Shown: positions 41,283 through 50,888 of the stretch, in pieces
Layout of the letters: each line of letters begins with the position of its first letter
Position numbering within the stretch: the first letter of the stretch is position 1
From: an uncultured Rhodospirillales bacterium
GTDB lineage: Bacteria > Pseudomonadota > Alphaproteobacteria > Acetobacterales > Acetobacteraceae
Direction of reading: 5' to 3'
DNA: 64,000 nucleotides
NCBI GenBank assembly: GCA_903823665.1
Contig: CAIJTR010000095.1
Coordinates: 1-64,000, forward strand
Made by a program: the position numbers and the translations under genes
Notes under the pieces: model-generated
What the model was told of the DNA's origin: nothing
The model's database searches: none
Seen by the model: the letters and a program-made list of their open reading frames with translations, nothing else

Positions 41283-41387
41283 CGTCATTGCGAGGGGCCT
41301 CTCGGCCCCGTGGCAATCCAGAGAGCATAGAACCGAACTTCCAGCCCCTGGATTGCCAAGCGCCCAAGCGGCGGCTCGCAATGACAG
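41283..41387. repeat. dispersed imperfect palindrome, copy 1
   Basis: A 105-base element whose ends are CGTCATTGCGAGG (41283-41295) and CTCGCAATGACAG (41375-41387). Inner blocks GTGGCAATCCAG and CTGGATTGCCA are also inverted relative to each other. The unit lies between the convergent S9 peptidase and bactofilin genes. A second, rearranged copy is at 62568-62716. No ORF is inside. Confidence 0.8.
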
Positions 41388-41413
41388 CCTTTCGAACAAA
41401 ACGTGCAATCAGA

Positions 41414-42076
41414 TCAGAACGTCGGCTCAACCGGGCGCGGAGCAGACGAGTCAACAGCCGGGCGCGGCTCGGTGATCATCTCGATACGGCCGGTGATCTG
41501 GCCACCATCTTCCACCTGCAGGCGACGGCAACGGGCGATGCCGAGCAGCTTGCCGGTCGAACGCACGATCAAATTGCCGCGAGCGGTCAGCGTGCCGTCG
41601 ATGGTGCCGGCCACTTCGGCGTCTTCCACCTCAACCTCACCCTTGAACACGCCACCGGGAGCCACGGAAAGCTCGGTCGCGTGGATCATCGAGGCCTCAA
41701 CGGTGCCTTCAACGACCAAACGCTCGGCATCCTGCACGGTGCCCTGCACCGAGATGCCACGGCCGACAACCAGCGTGCGGCGTTCGGCAGGCTCACGGCC
41801 TGGGGCGCGGCCAGGTGCTGCGACCGGGCGGGGGGCTGCGGCCGGAAGCGGGGCCTGCGGGGCGGGGGCGGCGGGGAACGGCGGACGGCTCATGGTGGGT
41901 GCCTCCTTGGAGGGTGCGGGACGGAATGGAGGAACGCCAAGACCGGTATCAACCGGTCGTGCGGGATTGGCGCCGAGGGCAGCCGGAGCGGTCGGAGGAA
42001 TTGAAACCTCCGGAGACTCCACTTTTGTGGCCTCAGCAGAGGTTTCATCAGGCTTGCGGAATTTAAACACGACCAC
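41414..42076 (-). CDS. bactofilin family protein
   Basis: A 220-residue bactofilin (DUF583). The N-terminal 95 residues are Pro/Ala-rich and disordered; the core (about 100-205) is a right-handed beta helix with repeats such as GRGISVQGTVQDAERLVVEG, VAGTIDGTLTARGNL and GKLLGIARCRRLQVEDGGQI. Bactofilins polymerise at the membrane and help shape or cell-wall processes. It follows the CysZ-like gene after a five-base gap. Confidence 0.9.
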   Translation of the reverse strand: MVVFKFRKPDETSAEATKVESPEVSIPPTAPAALGANPARPVDTGLGVPPFRPAPSKEAPTMSRPPFPAAPAPQAPLPAAAPRPVAAPGRAPGREPAERRTLVVGRGISVQGTVQDAERLVVEGTVEASMIHATELSVAPGGVFKGEVEVEDAEVAGTIDGTLTARGNLIVRSTGKLLGIARCRRLQVEDGGQITGRIEMITEPRPAVDSSAPRPVEPTF

Positions 42077-42081
42077 TCCGT

Positions 42082-42834
42082 TCAGCTGACGGGATTTTGA
42101 CCTTGTGGGGGTAACACGTCCGAAGCCGCGGGGACAACCCGCCGTACATCCATGCCGACATCAGCCATGGCTGCATGAAGAACATGGACCATCGCAGCCG
42201 TCCCCAAAACCGGCACCAGCAGATTAAGCACCGGGACGAGGCTTCCGGCGGTCATCAGGCCGCCCTGCACCAGCACGTCGAACCGGCGACGACGATACAG
42301 GGCCAATGCCGTCGGTCGATCCATCCGAAGCATTGCCACCGGCACAAACATGCCGCGACCCACCGCCCACGAGGCAATGCCCCACCCAAAAATCAGGCCG
42401 GGCAGATAGGGCGGGATAACGGACACGAGCAGGGCCACCAGCTGCATCAGCAGCACCCGCAGGCCCAGCACAACGGCGTCCTGCACCTGCTGGGCAATAT
42501 TCGCAGGCTTGCCAGGCGCCGCCTCCGGATACCATCGCTGCTCCACCGCCCGCGTGATGCGCTCAACGAACAGGCTTGCAATGACCGTCGCCAGCGGCAG
42601 GAACAGCCAAAGTGACGCGATGGCGGTGCCGAATGCACCCAGAAATCCTGCAATCCAGGCCACCCAGCTATGGCTGGCAACCAGCTCATGGGTCTCGTAG
42701 GTCACGCCATACGTGACACCCAGCGTCAGCAGCACAAAGGCCAGCACCGACCAAAGCACGCTATGAAGGACCACACCGAGAAACACCCGGTCAGAGATCT
42801 GCTCAATCGAACGCAACAGCGGTGTGAACATCAA
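42082..42834 (-). CDS. EI24/CysZ-like membrane protein
   Basis: A 250-residue integral membrane protein of the EI24/CysZ superfamily. Four to five hydrophobic helices are seen (VLWSVLAFVLLTLGVTYGV, IASLWLFLPLATVIAS, LLMQLVALLVSVIPPYLPG, LVPVLNLLVPVLGTAAMVH). CysZ proper imports sulfate in E. coli; nothing here proves sulfate. The start is either ATG 42834 or 42831. It is divergent from the PfkB kinase and precedes bactofilin. Confidence 0.82.
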   Translation of the reverse strand: MMFTPLLRSIEQISDRVFLGVVLHSVLWSVLAFVLLTLGVTYGVTYETHELVASHSWVAWIAGFLGAFGTAIASLWLFLPLATVIASLFVERITRAVEQRWYPEAAPGKPANIAQQVQDAVVLGLRVLLMQLVALLVSVIPPYLPGLIFGWGIASWAVGRGMFVPVAMLRMDRPTALALYRRRRFDVLVQGGLMTAGSLVPVLNLLVPVLGTAAMVHVLHAAMADVGMDVRRVVPAASDVLPPQGQNPVS

Positions 42835-42907
42835 AGGCGGGGTTCCCTGGTTGCCCGGCTGGGGGCGTGGTGTTAGGCGAGCGCCATCTTATGGGAGAGT
42901 TTCGTTC

Positions 42908-43894
42908 ATGTCTGCCACTCCACGTTACGACATTCTGGGTATCGGAAACGCCATCGTTGACGTCGTGACCTCCGTGCCAGAGCAGTTCATCACGAAACAC
43001 GACATGCAAAAGGGCGGCATGGCGCTGATCGACACTGCGGCGGCAGACGCACTTTACGCCGCCATGCCCGCCGGGATCGAAAGCAGCGGCGGCTCGGCTG
43101 CCAACACCTGTGCCGTCGCCGCCATGCTCGGGGCCAAGGTCGCCTATATCGGTCAGGTCGCCGATGACCAGCTCGGCCAAGTGTTTCGTCACGACATCGC
43201 AGCCGTGGGCGTTCATTTCCCCACCGCCCCGCTCAAAGGCGGCGCTCCCACCGCGCGCTGCCTGATCGTCGTCACACCCGATGGCCAGCGCACCATGAAC
43301 ACCTATCTCGGCGCATGCGTGACCCTCGGCCCGGATCAGGTTGACCCCGCTTTGGTCGCCGATGCCGCCGTCACCTACCTTGAGGGCTATCTGTTCGACC
43401 CCGACGCCGCCAAACAGGCCTTCTACGCCGCTGCCAAGGCCGCTCACGCCGCTGGCCGTCAGGTCGCGCTCTCACTGTCGGACGCGTTCTGCGTCGCCCG
43501 CCACCGCGAGGCGTTCCGTGATCTCGTGAAAGGCCATGTCGACATTTTGTTCGCCAACGAGACGGAGATCACCAGCCTGTACGAGACCAACACCTGGGCC
43601 GAAGCCGCCGAACACGCCCGCGCCGACGTGGCACTCGCCGTGCTCACGCGCGGGTCCGAGGGCAGCACCATCCTGCGCGCTGCCGAGACGGTGGACGTCC
43701 AGGCGGTGGCAACAGAAGTGGTCGACACGACGGGTGCCGGTGACGCCTACGCCGCCGGGTTCCTCGCAGCCCTCACGGCCGGCAAAACCCTCGCGCAATG
43801 CGGCAAGCTTGCCAGTTTTGCGGCGGCCAAGGTGATCGCCCAATACGGCGCGCGCCCCACCGCCGACCTCTCCACCGCCCTCGCACAGCTCTGA
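42908..43894 (+). CDS. PfkB-family sugar/nucleoside kinase (adenosine kinase-like)
   Basis: A 328-residue ribokinase-family kinase. The N-terminal signature SSGGSAANTCAVAAMLG and the C-terminal catalytic signature DTTGAGDAYAAGFLA (anion hole with catalytic aspartate) are complete. The start MSATPRYDILGIGNAIVDVV is the pattern of adenosine kinase-like members. GGGAGAG lies upstream of ATG 42908. Substrate is a nucleoside or sugar; adenosine is likely but unproven. Confidence 0.88.
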   Translation: MSATPRYDILGIGNAIVDVVTSVPEQFITKHDMQKGGMALIDTAAADALYAAMPAGIESSGGSAANTCAVAAMLGAKVAYIGQVADDQLGQVFRHDIAAVGVHFPTAPLKGGAPTARCLIVVTPDGQRTMNTYLGACVTLGPDQVDPALVADAAVTYLEGYLFDPDAAKQAFYAAAKAAHAAGRQVALSLSDAFCVARHREAFRDLVKGHVDILFANETEITSLYETNTWAEAAEHARADVALAVLTRGSEGSTILRAAETVDVQAVATEVVDTTGAGDAYAAGFLAALTAGKTLAQCGKLASFAAAKVIAQYGARPTADLSTALAQL

Positions 43895-44024
43895 CCCGCG
43901 CGTCGCAGCCAATTTTTGGGCTCGCCTCGCGCGCCCTGATTGACTATGTGTGCGATGCAACACGAAGAACCGCGCCGGGGATCGCCCCTGGCGCGGGTTT
44001 AGTAGCAACAAGCCAGGCGCCCCC

Positions 44025-45851
44025 ATGGACATCCGCAATATCGCCATCATCGCACACGTCGATCATGGCAAGACGACCCTCGTTGACCAGCTGCTCAAGC
44101 AGTCAGGCACCTTCAAGGAGCACCAGCAGGTCGCCGAGCGCGCGATGGATCGCAACGATCTGGAACGCGAGCGCGGCATCACCATTCTTGCCAAGTGTAC
44201 CTCGGTCGTCTGGAAAGGCACCCGCCTGAACATCGTCGACACCCCAGGCCACGCCGATTTCGGCGGTGAGGTGGAGCGTATTCTCGGCATGGTGGACGGT
44301 GCCATCGTGCTTGTGGACGCCGCTGAGGGCGTGCTGCCGCAGACCAAGTTCGTGGTCGGCAAGGCGCTGCAGCGCGGCCTGAAGCCGATTGTGGTCGTCA
44401 ACAAGATCGACCGTCAGGACGCTCGTGCTGACGAGGTCCATAACGAGATTTTCGACCTGTTCGCCTCGCTGGATGCCACGGACGAGCAGCTCGACTTCCC
44501 CACGCTCTTCGCCTCCGGACGTCAGGGCTGGGCCGTGACGTCGTTGGATGACGAGCGCAAAGACCTCGCCCCGATGTTCGATCTGGTGATGGCGCACGTG
44601 CCGATGCCGGTGCTCGATGCCGAGGCACCGTTCGCCATGAACGCATCCATCCTGGACTACGACAACTTCCTCGGCCGCGTGCTCACCGGGCGCATCCAGC
44701 AGGGCCGCGCCAAGTTGAACATGCCGCTCAAGGTGATCCGCCTCGACGGCACGATCGTCGAGACCGGCCGTCTGACAAAGCTCATGTCATTCCGTGGTCT
44801 GGAGCGCGTGCCGGTTGATGAAGCCCAGGCCGGCGACATCATCGCCATCGCGGGCCTCACCGACAGCACGATCCCTGACACCATCTGCTCGCCGGAAGTG
44901 ATGGAGCCGCTGCCGTCCATCCCCGTCGATCCGCCGACACTCGCCATGACCTTCCGCGTCAATGACGGCCCGCTCGGTGGCCGTGAGGGCAAGAAGGTCA
45001 CGTCGCGTCAGATCCGTGACCGCCTGATGCGTGAGACCGAAGGCAACGTCGCCATCAAGATCACCGAGAGCCAGGAATCAGACGCATTCGAAGTCGCCGG
45101 CCGCGGCGAACTTCAGCTCGGCGTGCTGATCGAGACCATGCGTCGTGAAGGCTTCGAGCTCACCATCGGCCGTCCCCGCGTGCTGATGCAGACCAACCCG
45201 GAAACCGGCGAACGCGAAGAGCCGATGGAAGACGTGCTCGTTGATGTGGACGAGCCTTATTCGGGCGTGGTCGTCGAGAAGATCTCCCGCCGCAAGGGCG
45301 AAATGCAGGACATGCGTCCGTCCGGCGGTGGCAAGGTTCGTCTGACCTTCCGCATGCCGTCACGCGGCCTCATCGGCTATCACGGTGAGTTCCTGACCGA
45401 CACGCGCGGCACCGGCATCATGAACCGCCTGTTCGCCGGCTACGGCCCGTGGAAAGGCAAGATGGAAGGCCGTCGCAACGGCTCGCTCATCTCCAACAAT
45501 GACGGCGAAACCACGCAGTATTCGCTCTGGTATCTGCAGGATCGCGGCACACTGTTCATGAATCCCAGCGAGAAGGTCTACACCGGCCTCATCGTCGGCG
45601 AGCACAGCCGTGAGAACGATCTGGATGTGAACGTGATCCAGGAGAAGAAGCTCACCAACATCCGCGCCGCCGGCAAGGATGACGCGATGCTTCTGGTCCC
45701 ACCCCGCCGCATGAGCCTTGAGCAGGCGATCGCCTACATCGAAGACGACGAGCTGGTGGAAGTGACGCCAACCGCAGTCCGTCTGCGCAAGCGCTACCTC
45801 GACCCGCATGAGCGCAAGAAGAACGAGAAGAAGTCCGAAACGGCTGCTTGA
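44025..45851 (+). CDS. typA: ribosome-associated GTPase TypA/BipA
   Basis: A 608-residue TypA/BipA GTPase. G motifs are [23 protein letters not shown] and NKIDRQDAR; the BipA-specific C-terminus contains [15 protein letters not shown] and [17 protein letters not shown]. It acts on ribosomes, notably under stress or cold. ATG 44025 is the family start; the frame is open from 43950. It is followed by a strong terminator. Confidence 0.98.
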   Translation: MDIRNIAIIAHVDHGKTTLVDQLLKQSGTFKEHQQVAERAMDRNDLERERGITILAKCTSVVWKGTRLNIVDTPGHADFGGEVERILGMVDGAIVLVDAAEGVLPQTKFVVGKALQRGLKPIVVVNKIDRQDARADEVHNEIFDLFASLDATDEQLDFPTLFASGRQGWAVTSLDDERKDLAPMFDLVMAHVPMPVLDAEAPFAMNASILDYDNFLGRVLTGRIQQGRAKLNMPLKVIRLDGTIVETGRLTKLMSFRGLERVPVDEAQAGDIIAIAGLTDSTIPDTICSPEVMEPLPSIPVDPPTLAMTFRVNDGPLGGREGKKVTSRQIRDRLMRETEGNVAIKITESQESDAFEVAGRGELQLGVLIETMRREGFELTIGRPRVLMQTNPETGEREEPMEDVLVDVDEPYSGVVVEKISRRKGEMQDMRPSGGGKVRLTFRMPSRGLIGYHGEFLTDTRGTGIMNRLFAGYGPWKGKMEGRRNGSLISNNDGETTQYSLWYLQDRGTLFMNPSEKVYTGLIVGEHSRENDLDVNVIQEKKLTNIRAAGKDDAMLLVPPRRMSLEQAIAYIEDDELVEVTPTAVRLRKRYLDPHERKKNEKKSETAA

Positions 45852-45857
45852 CCACAT

Positions 45858-45891
45858 AATCCCGGGGGTTAACGCCCCCGGGATTTTCTTT
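45858..45891 (+). terminator. intrinsic terminator after typA
   Basis: AATCCCGGGGG pairs perfectly with CCCCCGGGATT over 11 bases around a six-base loop, followed by TTTTCTTT on the plus strand. It lies six bases after the typA stop and 14 bases before the end of the convergent dehydratase gene. Confidence 0.9.
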
Positions 45892-45905
45892 GCGGTGATG
45901 GCACC

Positions 45906-46835
45906 CTACATCACACTCGCCGGATCGGCATTCGATCCGCACATCACCACACCCACAACGGCACCCGCTGGCGGAACCCACCGCCCCGACAGCAAGGCCG
46001 CCAAAGCCGTCGCCCCACCGGGCTCAGCCACCAATCGAAACTCCCGCCAAACCAGCTTCTGCGCCGCCCGAATGGCGTCATCCGTCACCAGCACCGCCTC
46101 CGACACATGAAGCTGGGCCACCGGGAACATCTCCGCCCCACATTGCCGCGCACCCAGCGCATCAGCCGCCACCCCGCCGACGGGCGAGGCCACCGGTACG
46201 CCAGCGGCCAGCGCGTCATGCAGACAAGGGCAGCCCTCCGGCTCCACGCTCACAACCTTCGTCCGCCCAGCATACCAGGCCGAAATGCCGCCGATCAGCC
46301 CGCCGCCGCCGGTGGCCACCAGGACATGGGTCAGTTCCGGCGCATCCGCCTCGAACTCCCGCGCCAGCGTGCCCTGGCCAGCCAGCACCGCCGGATGGTC
46401 ATAGGCGTGAATTTCGAGCGCGCCCGTCTCCACCTGCCGCGCGCGACTGGCCGCCAGCGCCTCGGCATAGGTGGGGCCGCCCAACGTCAGCTTCGCCCCA
46501 AAGCTCTCAATCAGGTTGCGCTTGGCCTGCGGCGTTAGCGCCGGGACGAAGATCTCCGCCGTGATCCCAAGCGCCCGCGCCGCATAGGCGACCGCCGCCC
46601 CATGGTTCCCGCCAGAGGCCGCAATCACGCCCGAGGCAGGCACAGCACCCGCCGACAGGATGCGATTAAACGCGCCCCTTGGCTTAAAGCTGCCCGCATG
46701 TTGCAGGCATTCCAGCTTCAGCGTCACACCAAAGGGCAGCCCGAGCTCCCCAGGCCCTAAACGCATCACCGGTGTGTGGCGCACGCGCCCGGCAATTCTG
46801 CGTGCTGCGGTCTCAATGTCTGTCGAATCGATCAT
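45906..46835 (-). CDS. PLP-dependent threonine/serine dehydratase family protein
   Basis: A 309-residue fold-type II PLP enzyme. The PLP lysine is in GSFKPRGAFN, the phosphate/substrate loop is ASGGNHGAAVAYAA, and the glycine loop is GGGGLIGG. The length fits catabolic threonine dehydratases or serine racemase-like enzymes without the regulatory ACT domain of IlvA. It deaminates a hydroxy-amino acid; serine versus threonine cannot be told. It is convergent with typA and divergent from hprK. Confidence 0.88.
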   Translation of the reverse strand: MIDSTDIETAARRIAGRVRHTPVMRLGPGELGLPFGVTLKLECLQHAGSFKPRGAFNRILSAGAVPASGVIAASGGNHGAAVAYAARALGITAEIFVPALTPQAKRNLIESFGAKLTLGGPTYAEALAASRARQVETGALEIHAYDHPAVLAGQGTLAREFEADAPELTHVLVATGGGGLIGGISAWYAGRTKVVSVEPEGCPCLHDALAAGVPVASPVGGVAADALGARQCGAEMFPVAQLHVSEAVLVTDDAIRAAQKLVWREFRLVAEPGGATALAALLSGRWVPPAGAVVGVVMCGSNADPASVM

Positions 46836-46923
46836 GAATGCAGCGTGGCCGGATCAGCCCTGCGCCGCAAGCGGTCAACAAGCCTCTTTCCTTCCGGCGC
46901 TGAAAACATCATGTTGCCGTCTC

Positions 46924-47373
46924 ATGCACAGCAAACGATCCGGTGCGGCCAAGCAGATACACGCGAGCTGCGTGGCACGTGATGGTTCCGGGGTGATATT
47001 GCTGGGCCCGTCTGGCTGCGGAAAATCCGATCTGGTGTTGCGGCTTCTGGGGTGTGGCTTCGTGCTCGTGGCGGATGACAGGGTAAATATCGACGGTGGC
47101 ATGGCCAGCGCGCCCATGGAGCTCGCGGGGCTGTTGGAGATTCGTGGCCTTGGCATTCTGCGCCTGCCGCACGAGGCCTCCGCGCGTCTGGCGCTCGCTG
47201 TCGATCTCGCCGGAAAAGCGGAACGCCTGCCAATGCCGGCACGCCATGCTGAACTGGATTTGCCGCTGGTGCATATCAACCCAAATGCCGCCTCCGCCTC
47301 CGCCCGCGTGGCGGTAGCGCTTGATTGCGCGCTTGGCCGCACATCGCAGCTGGCAGGTGCGTTTCAGGCATGA
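46924..47373 (+). CDS. hprK: short HPr kinase/phosphorylase-like protein
   Basis: A 149-residue HPr kinase C-terminal domain of the alphaproteobacterial type lacking the N-terminal half of Firmicutes HprK. Walker A is GPSGCGKSD; VADDRVNI and GLLEIRGLGILRLP are conserved. It should phosphorylate HPr on serine, using ATP. ATG 46924 is chosen; the open frame to 46660 is antisense to the dehydratase. It shares ATGA with rapZ and heads the PTS cluster. Confidence 0.92.
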   Translation: MHSKRSGAAKQIHASCVARDGSGVILLGPSGCGKSDLVLRLLGCGFVLVADDRVNIDGGMASAPMELAGLLEIRGLGILRLPHEASARLALAVDLAGKAERLPMPARHAELDLPLVHINPNAASASARVAVALDCALGRTSQLAGAFQA

Positions 47374-48335
47374 ACCGCCAGCCGGTCATCCTCGTCACCG
47401 GCCTGTCCGGGGCTGGCAAGGCCTCGGTGCTGCGTGCGCTTGAGGATTTGGGCTTTGAGGCCATCGACAACCCGCCACTCACCTTCATCGAGGAATTGGT
47501 GGCCCGCAGCGAGCCCGGCAGCGGCCGGCGCATCGCCGTCGGCGTCGATGCCCGCAGCCGTGGCTTCAACGCCGAGGACGTGCTGATCACAATTGGCCGC
47601 CTGCGTGCCAACCCCGGCCTGCGCGTCGAACTGATCTACGCCTGGGCGGAGGAGGAGGTCCTGCTGCGTCGCTACACCGAAACCCGTAGGCGGCACCCGC
47701 TTTCGCCAGAAGGTCGCGTGATCGACGGCATCACCTCCGAACAGCGACTGACGGCCCCACTCCAGGAAGCCGCTGACCTTGTAATCGACACGTCGGAGCT
47801 GCCCCTCGCGGCCCTGCGCCAGATCATCGACCGGCGTTTTGGACATGGTGATGACGAGAGCGGCGAGCTAAGCCCCGGCCTCGCCGTCACGCTGATGTCA
47901 TTCGGCTTCCCCACCGGGCTGCCGCGGGAGGCCGATCTGGTGATGGACGCCCGCTTCCTGCGCAACCCGCATTACGACCCGCAATTACGTCCGATGACAG
48001 GGCTTGACCCAAAAGTGGGTACATACGTAGAGGCAGACCCAGATTTTCATGAATTTTTCACACGATTCAGTGGAATGCTCGGGTTGCTCTTGCCCCGGTT
48101 CCTACAAGAGGGCAAGAAGTACGCAACGATCGCGGTTGGCTGCACAGGTGGCCGGCATCGTTCTGTTCACATTGTCGAGAAACTGGCTGAGACCCTCACC
48201 CAAACAGGATGGCGCGTGACCGTCACCCACCGTGAACTGGCCCGAGAGGGTCATACTGCGAAGATCGTAACCTCCAACCATGCCCCGGTCGGTGCCAACG
48301 CCGACACCGCGCGGATATCGAAGGCCAATTCATGA
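47370..48335 (+). CDS. rapZ: RNase adapter/nucleotide-binding protein RapZ
   Basis: A 321-residue RapZ (YvcJ) protein. The N-terminal P-loop reads GLSGAGKAS: Ala18 stands where Ser or Thr of a Walker A is expected. The C-terminal domain is conserved (IAVGCTGGRHRSVHIVEKL, VTHRELAREGH). In enterobacteria RapZ controls GlmZ and glucosamine-6-phosphate synthesis; in alphaproteobacteria the gene sits in the PTS cluster. It is coupled to both neighbours by four-base overlaps. Confidence 0.93.
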   Translation: MNRQPVILVTGLSGAGKASVLRALEDLGFEAIDNPPLTFIEELVARSEPGSGRRIAVGVDARSRGFNAEDVLITIGRLRANPGLRVELIYAWAEEEVLLRRYTETRRRHPLSPEGRVIDGITSEQRLTAPLQEAADLVIDTSELPLAALRQIIDRRFGHGDDESGELSPGLAVTLMSFGFPTGLPREADLVMDARFLRNPHYDPQLRPMTGLDPKVGTYVEADPDFHEFFTRFSGMLGLLLPRFLQEGKKYATIAVGCTGGRHRSVHIVEKLAETLTQTGWRVTVTHRELAREGHTAKIVTSNHAPVGANADTARISKANS

Positions 48336-48754
48336 TCGGGCTTGTGCTCGTCACCCACGGCCGTCTGGCCGAGGAACTACGCTCCGCGATGGAGCATGTG
48401 GTCGGCGTCCAGCGCAACGTGTGCACGGTGTGCATCGGTGCCGATGACGACATCGAAGGCAGGCGGGCCGAAATTGGCCGCTGTATCAACGAGGTCGATA
48501 CCGGGGACGGCGTGGTGCTGCTGACCGACATGTTCGGCGGCACCCCGAGCAACCTCGCCATCTCACAGATGGACCGTCCGGGCGTGGAAGTGATCGCAGG
48601 CGTCAACCTTCCCATGCTGGTCAAGCTCGCCAAGGTCCGCTCCGCCCAGCCGCTCGCCGAAGTGATAGACTGTGCGCAGAACGCCGGTCGCAAATACATC
48701 GCATGCGCCTCGCATGTGCTGCCATTCGCCAAGCTCAACGGAACCTGTGGGTGA
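48332..48754 (+). CDS. PTS EIIA component, mannose type
   Basis: A 140-residue EIIA-Man family protein. The phosphorylated histidine is His9 in GLVLVTHGRLAE. The domain continues through DDDIEGRR, LLTDMFGGTPSNLA and VIAGVNLPMLVKLA. With no EIIB/EIIC permease nearby it is probably a regulatory end of the phosphorelay from HPr. It overlaps rapZ and ptsH by four bases each. Confidence 0.94.
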   Translation: MIGLVLVTHGRLAEELRSAMEHVVGVQRNVCTVCIGADDDIEGRRAEIGRCINEVDTGDGVVLLTDMFGGTPSNLAISQMDRPGVEVIAGVNLPMLVKLAKVRSAQPLAEVIDCAQNAGRKYIACASHVLPFAKLNGTCG

Positions 48755-49065
48755 GCGAAGACGGCGCGGATAAGCCTGACAACGCCCATCCTGCCTTCCT
48801 CAGCCGACATCTGACGATTATCAACAAGCGCGGTTTGCACGCCCGCGCCGCTGCGAAGTTTGTCACCCTCGCCGAGCGATATGGGGCGTCCGTCGACGTG
48901 ATCAAGGATGGCCAAAACGTCTCGGCCCGCTCGATTATGGGATTGATGATGCTTGGCGCTGGCATCGGCAGCAAAATTGAACTCCGCGCTGAGGGCTGGG
49001 ACGCGAAGGAGGCGATGGAGGCACTCGCCACCCTCGTGGAAGCCGGCTTTAACGAGAATGACTGA
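48751..49065 (+). CDS. ptsH: phosphocarrier protein HPr
   Basis: A 104-residue HPr with an N-terminal extension of about 15 residues. The active-site histidine is His30 in NKRGLHARAAAKFV and the regulatory serine Ser61 in ARSIMGLMML lies exactly 31 residues later, as in classical HPr (15 and 46). The serine fits regulation by the HprK encoded upstream. The start is GTG 48751, sharing GTGA with the EIIA stop. Confidence 0.94.
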   Translation: MSEDGADKPDNAHPAFLSRHLTIINKRGLHARAAAKFVTLAERYGASVDVIKDGQNVSARSIMGLMMLGAGIGSKIELRAEGWDAKEAMEALATLVEAGFNEND

Positions 49066-50878
49066 GCCTCCTGCCAAGCCCGCCCGCCGGGCCACACCGC
49101 GCCCTGTTGTGCCCCGCGCCGAACGTCGGCTGATCGGTATTCCCGTCTCGCCCGGCATCGCCATCGGCCCGGTTTTCGGTGCCGCTGAAGCCCCCGCCCC
49201 GGTTATCCGGCACAAAATCAGCGCCGCCGACACCCAGGCCGAAACCGCCCGCCTCGAAGCTGCCATCCTGCAGTCCCGCAAACAGCTGATGAAGCTGCGC
49301 GCCCGGCTCGGCAATCTGCCGGAGGACAGCCAGGCCGAAATTGCGCCGATGCTCGATGCCTACCTGCAAATGATCGGCCCCTCCCGACTCGTGCGCGGTG
49401 CCCGCAGGCGCATCGGCGAAACACTGGTTTCCGCCGAAACTGCCGTGCTCGATGAGACGGACTCAATCTGCTCCGCCATCCTGGCCATGCCCGCCGATGA
49501 CGACGCCGCTGGCCTGCGCCGCCGTGCGGACGAGGTACGCGAGGTTGGCCGCAGGCTTGTGCGCAACCTCACGCAAACACCCTTCCGCAGTTTCAGCGCG
49601 CTGCCGCAAGGGGCCGTGCTGCTCTGCGAAAGCCTCCGCCCCGCCGATGCCGCCCTGCTCGATCCGTCCCGGCTTGCCGGTGTCGCCACCGATGAAGGCG
49701 GCTCAGACGGGCACACCGCCATCATGCTGCGCGCGCTTGGTGTTCCCGCCGTGCTCGGTGTGGCAGGCCTCGGCCAGGCCGCCCTGCCTGGTGAAACCGT
49801 GATCATCGACGGCGTCGCCGGGACGGTCATCGTCAACCCCACCGCCGAAACGCTGGCAGACGCACGCCGTGCCGTCACCGCTTTTGCCCGCGCCCAGCAG
49901 AAGCTGGCACTGCTGCGCCGCCTGCCCGCCATCACCACCGACGATCAGGTGATTGAGCTGCAGGCCAATCTGGAAATTCCGGCCGAACTGCCGCTGATTG
50001 CACAGGCCGGGGCCGCAGGCATAGGCCTCCTGCGCAGCGAATTCCTGTTCATGAACCGCGAAACGCTGCCGCAGGAAGACGAGCAGACAGAAACCTACCG
50101 CTCCGTCATCGAGGCGATGGCAGGCGACCCCGTCACCATCCGCGTGCTCGACTGGGGCGGCGAGAAAGATATCGAGGCGCTGCAAAGCGAGGGCGTCGTG
50201 CCCGAGGTCACGGACGACAACCCAGCCCTTGGCCTGCGCGGCATCCGTCTGCTGCTGCGCGAGACGGCGCTGTTCGAGACCCAGTTGGCCGCCATCCTGC
50301 GCGCGTCCGTCGCCGGGCCCACCCGCGTCCTGCTGCCCATGGTCACCACCGTCGGTGAAGTGCGCCACGCGCGGGAAATCTACGAACGCGTGGCGCGAAG
50401 GCTGCGCAGGCGTGGCGAAAAGCTGCCCGAAACGCTGCCGCCGCTCGGCATCATGATCGAAACGCCCGGTGCCGCTTTGTCCGCCGACGCGTTGGCGCTG
50501 GAGGCGGATTTCTTCGCCATCGGCACCAACGACCTCACCATGTACACCCTCGCGGTCGATCGCGGCGAAAGCGACGTGGCAGCGCTCTACGACCCGCTGC
50601 ACCCGGCGGTGTTGCGACTCGTACAATTCGCCGCCGAAGCAGCGCTGCGTCTGCGCATGCCGGTCTCGGTCTGCGGCGAGATGGCAGCCAATCCAAAGCT
50701 GCTGCCGCTGCTGCTTGGGTTAGGGCTGCGCAGCTTCAGCATGAACGCGTCCGCTGTGCCGCGTGTGAAGCAGGCTGTGCGCGCCGCCGACATCGACGAA
50801 TGCGTCCGCTTCGCTCGCCGCGTGATGGAACAATCCGACCCGGCACGGATCAAGGAAATGGTGCTCGGCCAGCCTTAA
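49058..50878 (+). CDS. ptsI: phosphoenolpyruvate-protein phosphotransferase (enzyme I)
   Basis: A 606-residue enzyme I, transferring phosphate from PEP to HPr. A basic 20-residue leader (RRATPRPVVPRAERR) precedes the N-terminal domain; the phosphohistidine is His219 in GGSDGHTAIMLRALG, a slightly changed version of the usual TSH motif. The C-terminal PEP-binding barrel has LLRSEFLFMNR, GTNDLTMYTLAVDRG and PVSVCGEMAANP. No GAF domain is seen, so it is not a PtsP. The start ATG 49058 overlaps ptsH by eight bases. Confidence 0.95.
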   Translation: MTEPPAKPARRATPRPVVPRAERRLIGIPVSPGIAIGPVFGAAEAPAPVIRHKISAADTQAETARLEAAILQSRKQLMKLRARLGNLPEDSQAEIAPMLDAYLQMIGPSRLVRGARRRIGETLVSAETAVLDETDSICSAILAMPADDDAAGLRRRADEVREVGRRLVRNLTQTPFRSFSALPQGAVLLCESLRPADAALLDPSRLAGVATDEGGSDGHTAIMLRALGVPAVLGVAGLGQAALPGETVIIDGVAGTVIVNPTAETLADARRAVTAFARAQQKLALLRRLPAITTDDQVIELQANLEIPAELPLIAQAGAAGIGLLRSEFLFMNRETLPQEDEQTETYRSVIEAMAGDPVTIRVLDWGGEKDIEALQSEGVVPEVTDDNPALGLRGIRLLLRETALFETQLAAILRASVAGPTRVLLPMVTTVGEVRHAREIYERVARRLRRRGEKLPETLPPLGIMIETPGAALSADALALEADFFAIGTNDLTMYTLAVDRGESDVAALYDPLHPAVLRLVQFAAEAALRLRMPVSVCGEMAANPKLLPLLLGLGLRSFSMNASAVPRVKQAVRAADIDECVRFARRVMEQSDPARIKEMVLGQP

Positions 50879-50888
50879 CAGGGCCAGA

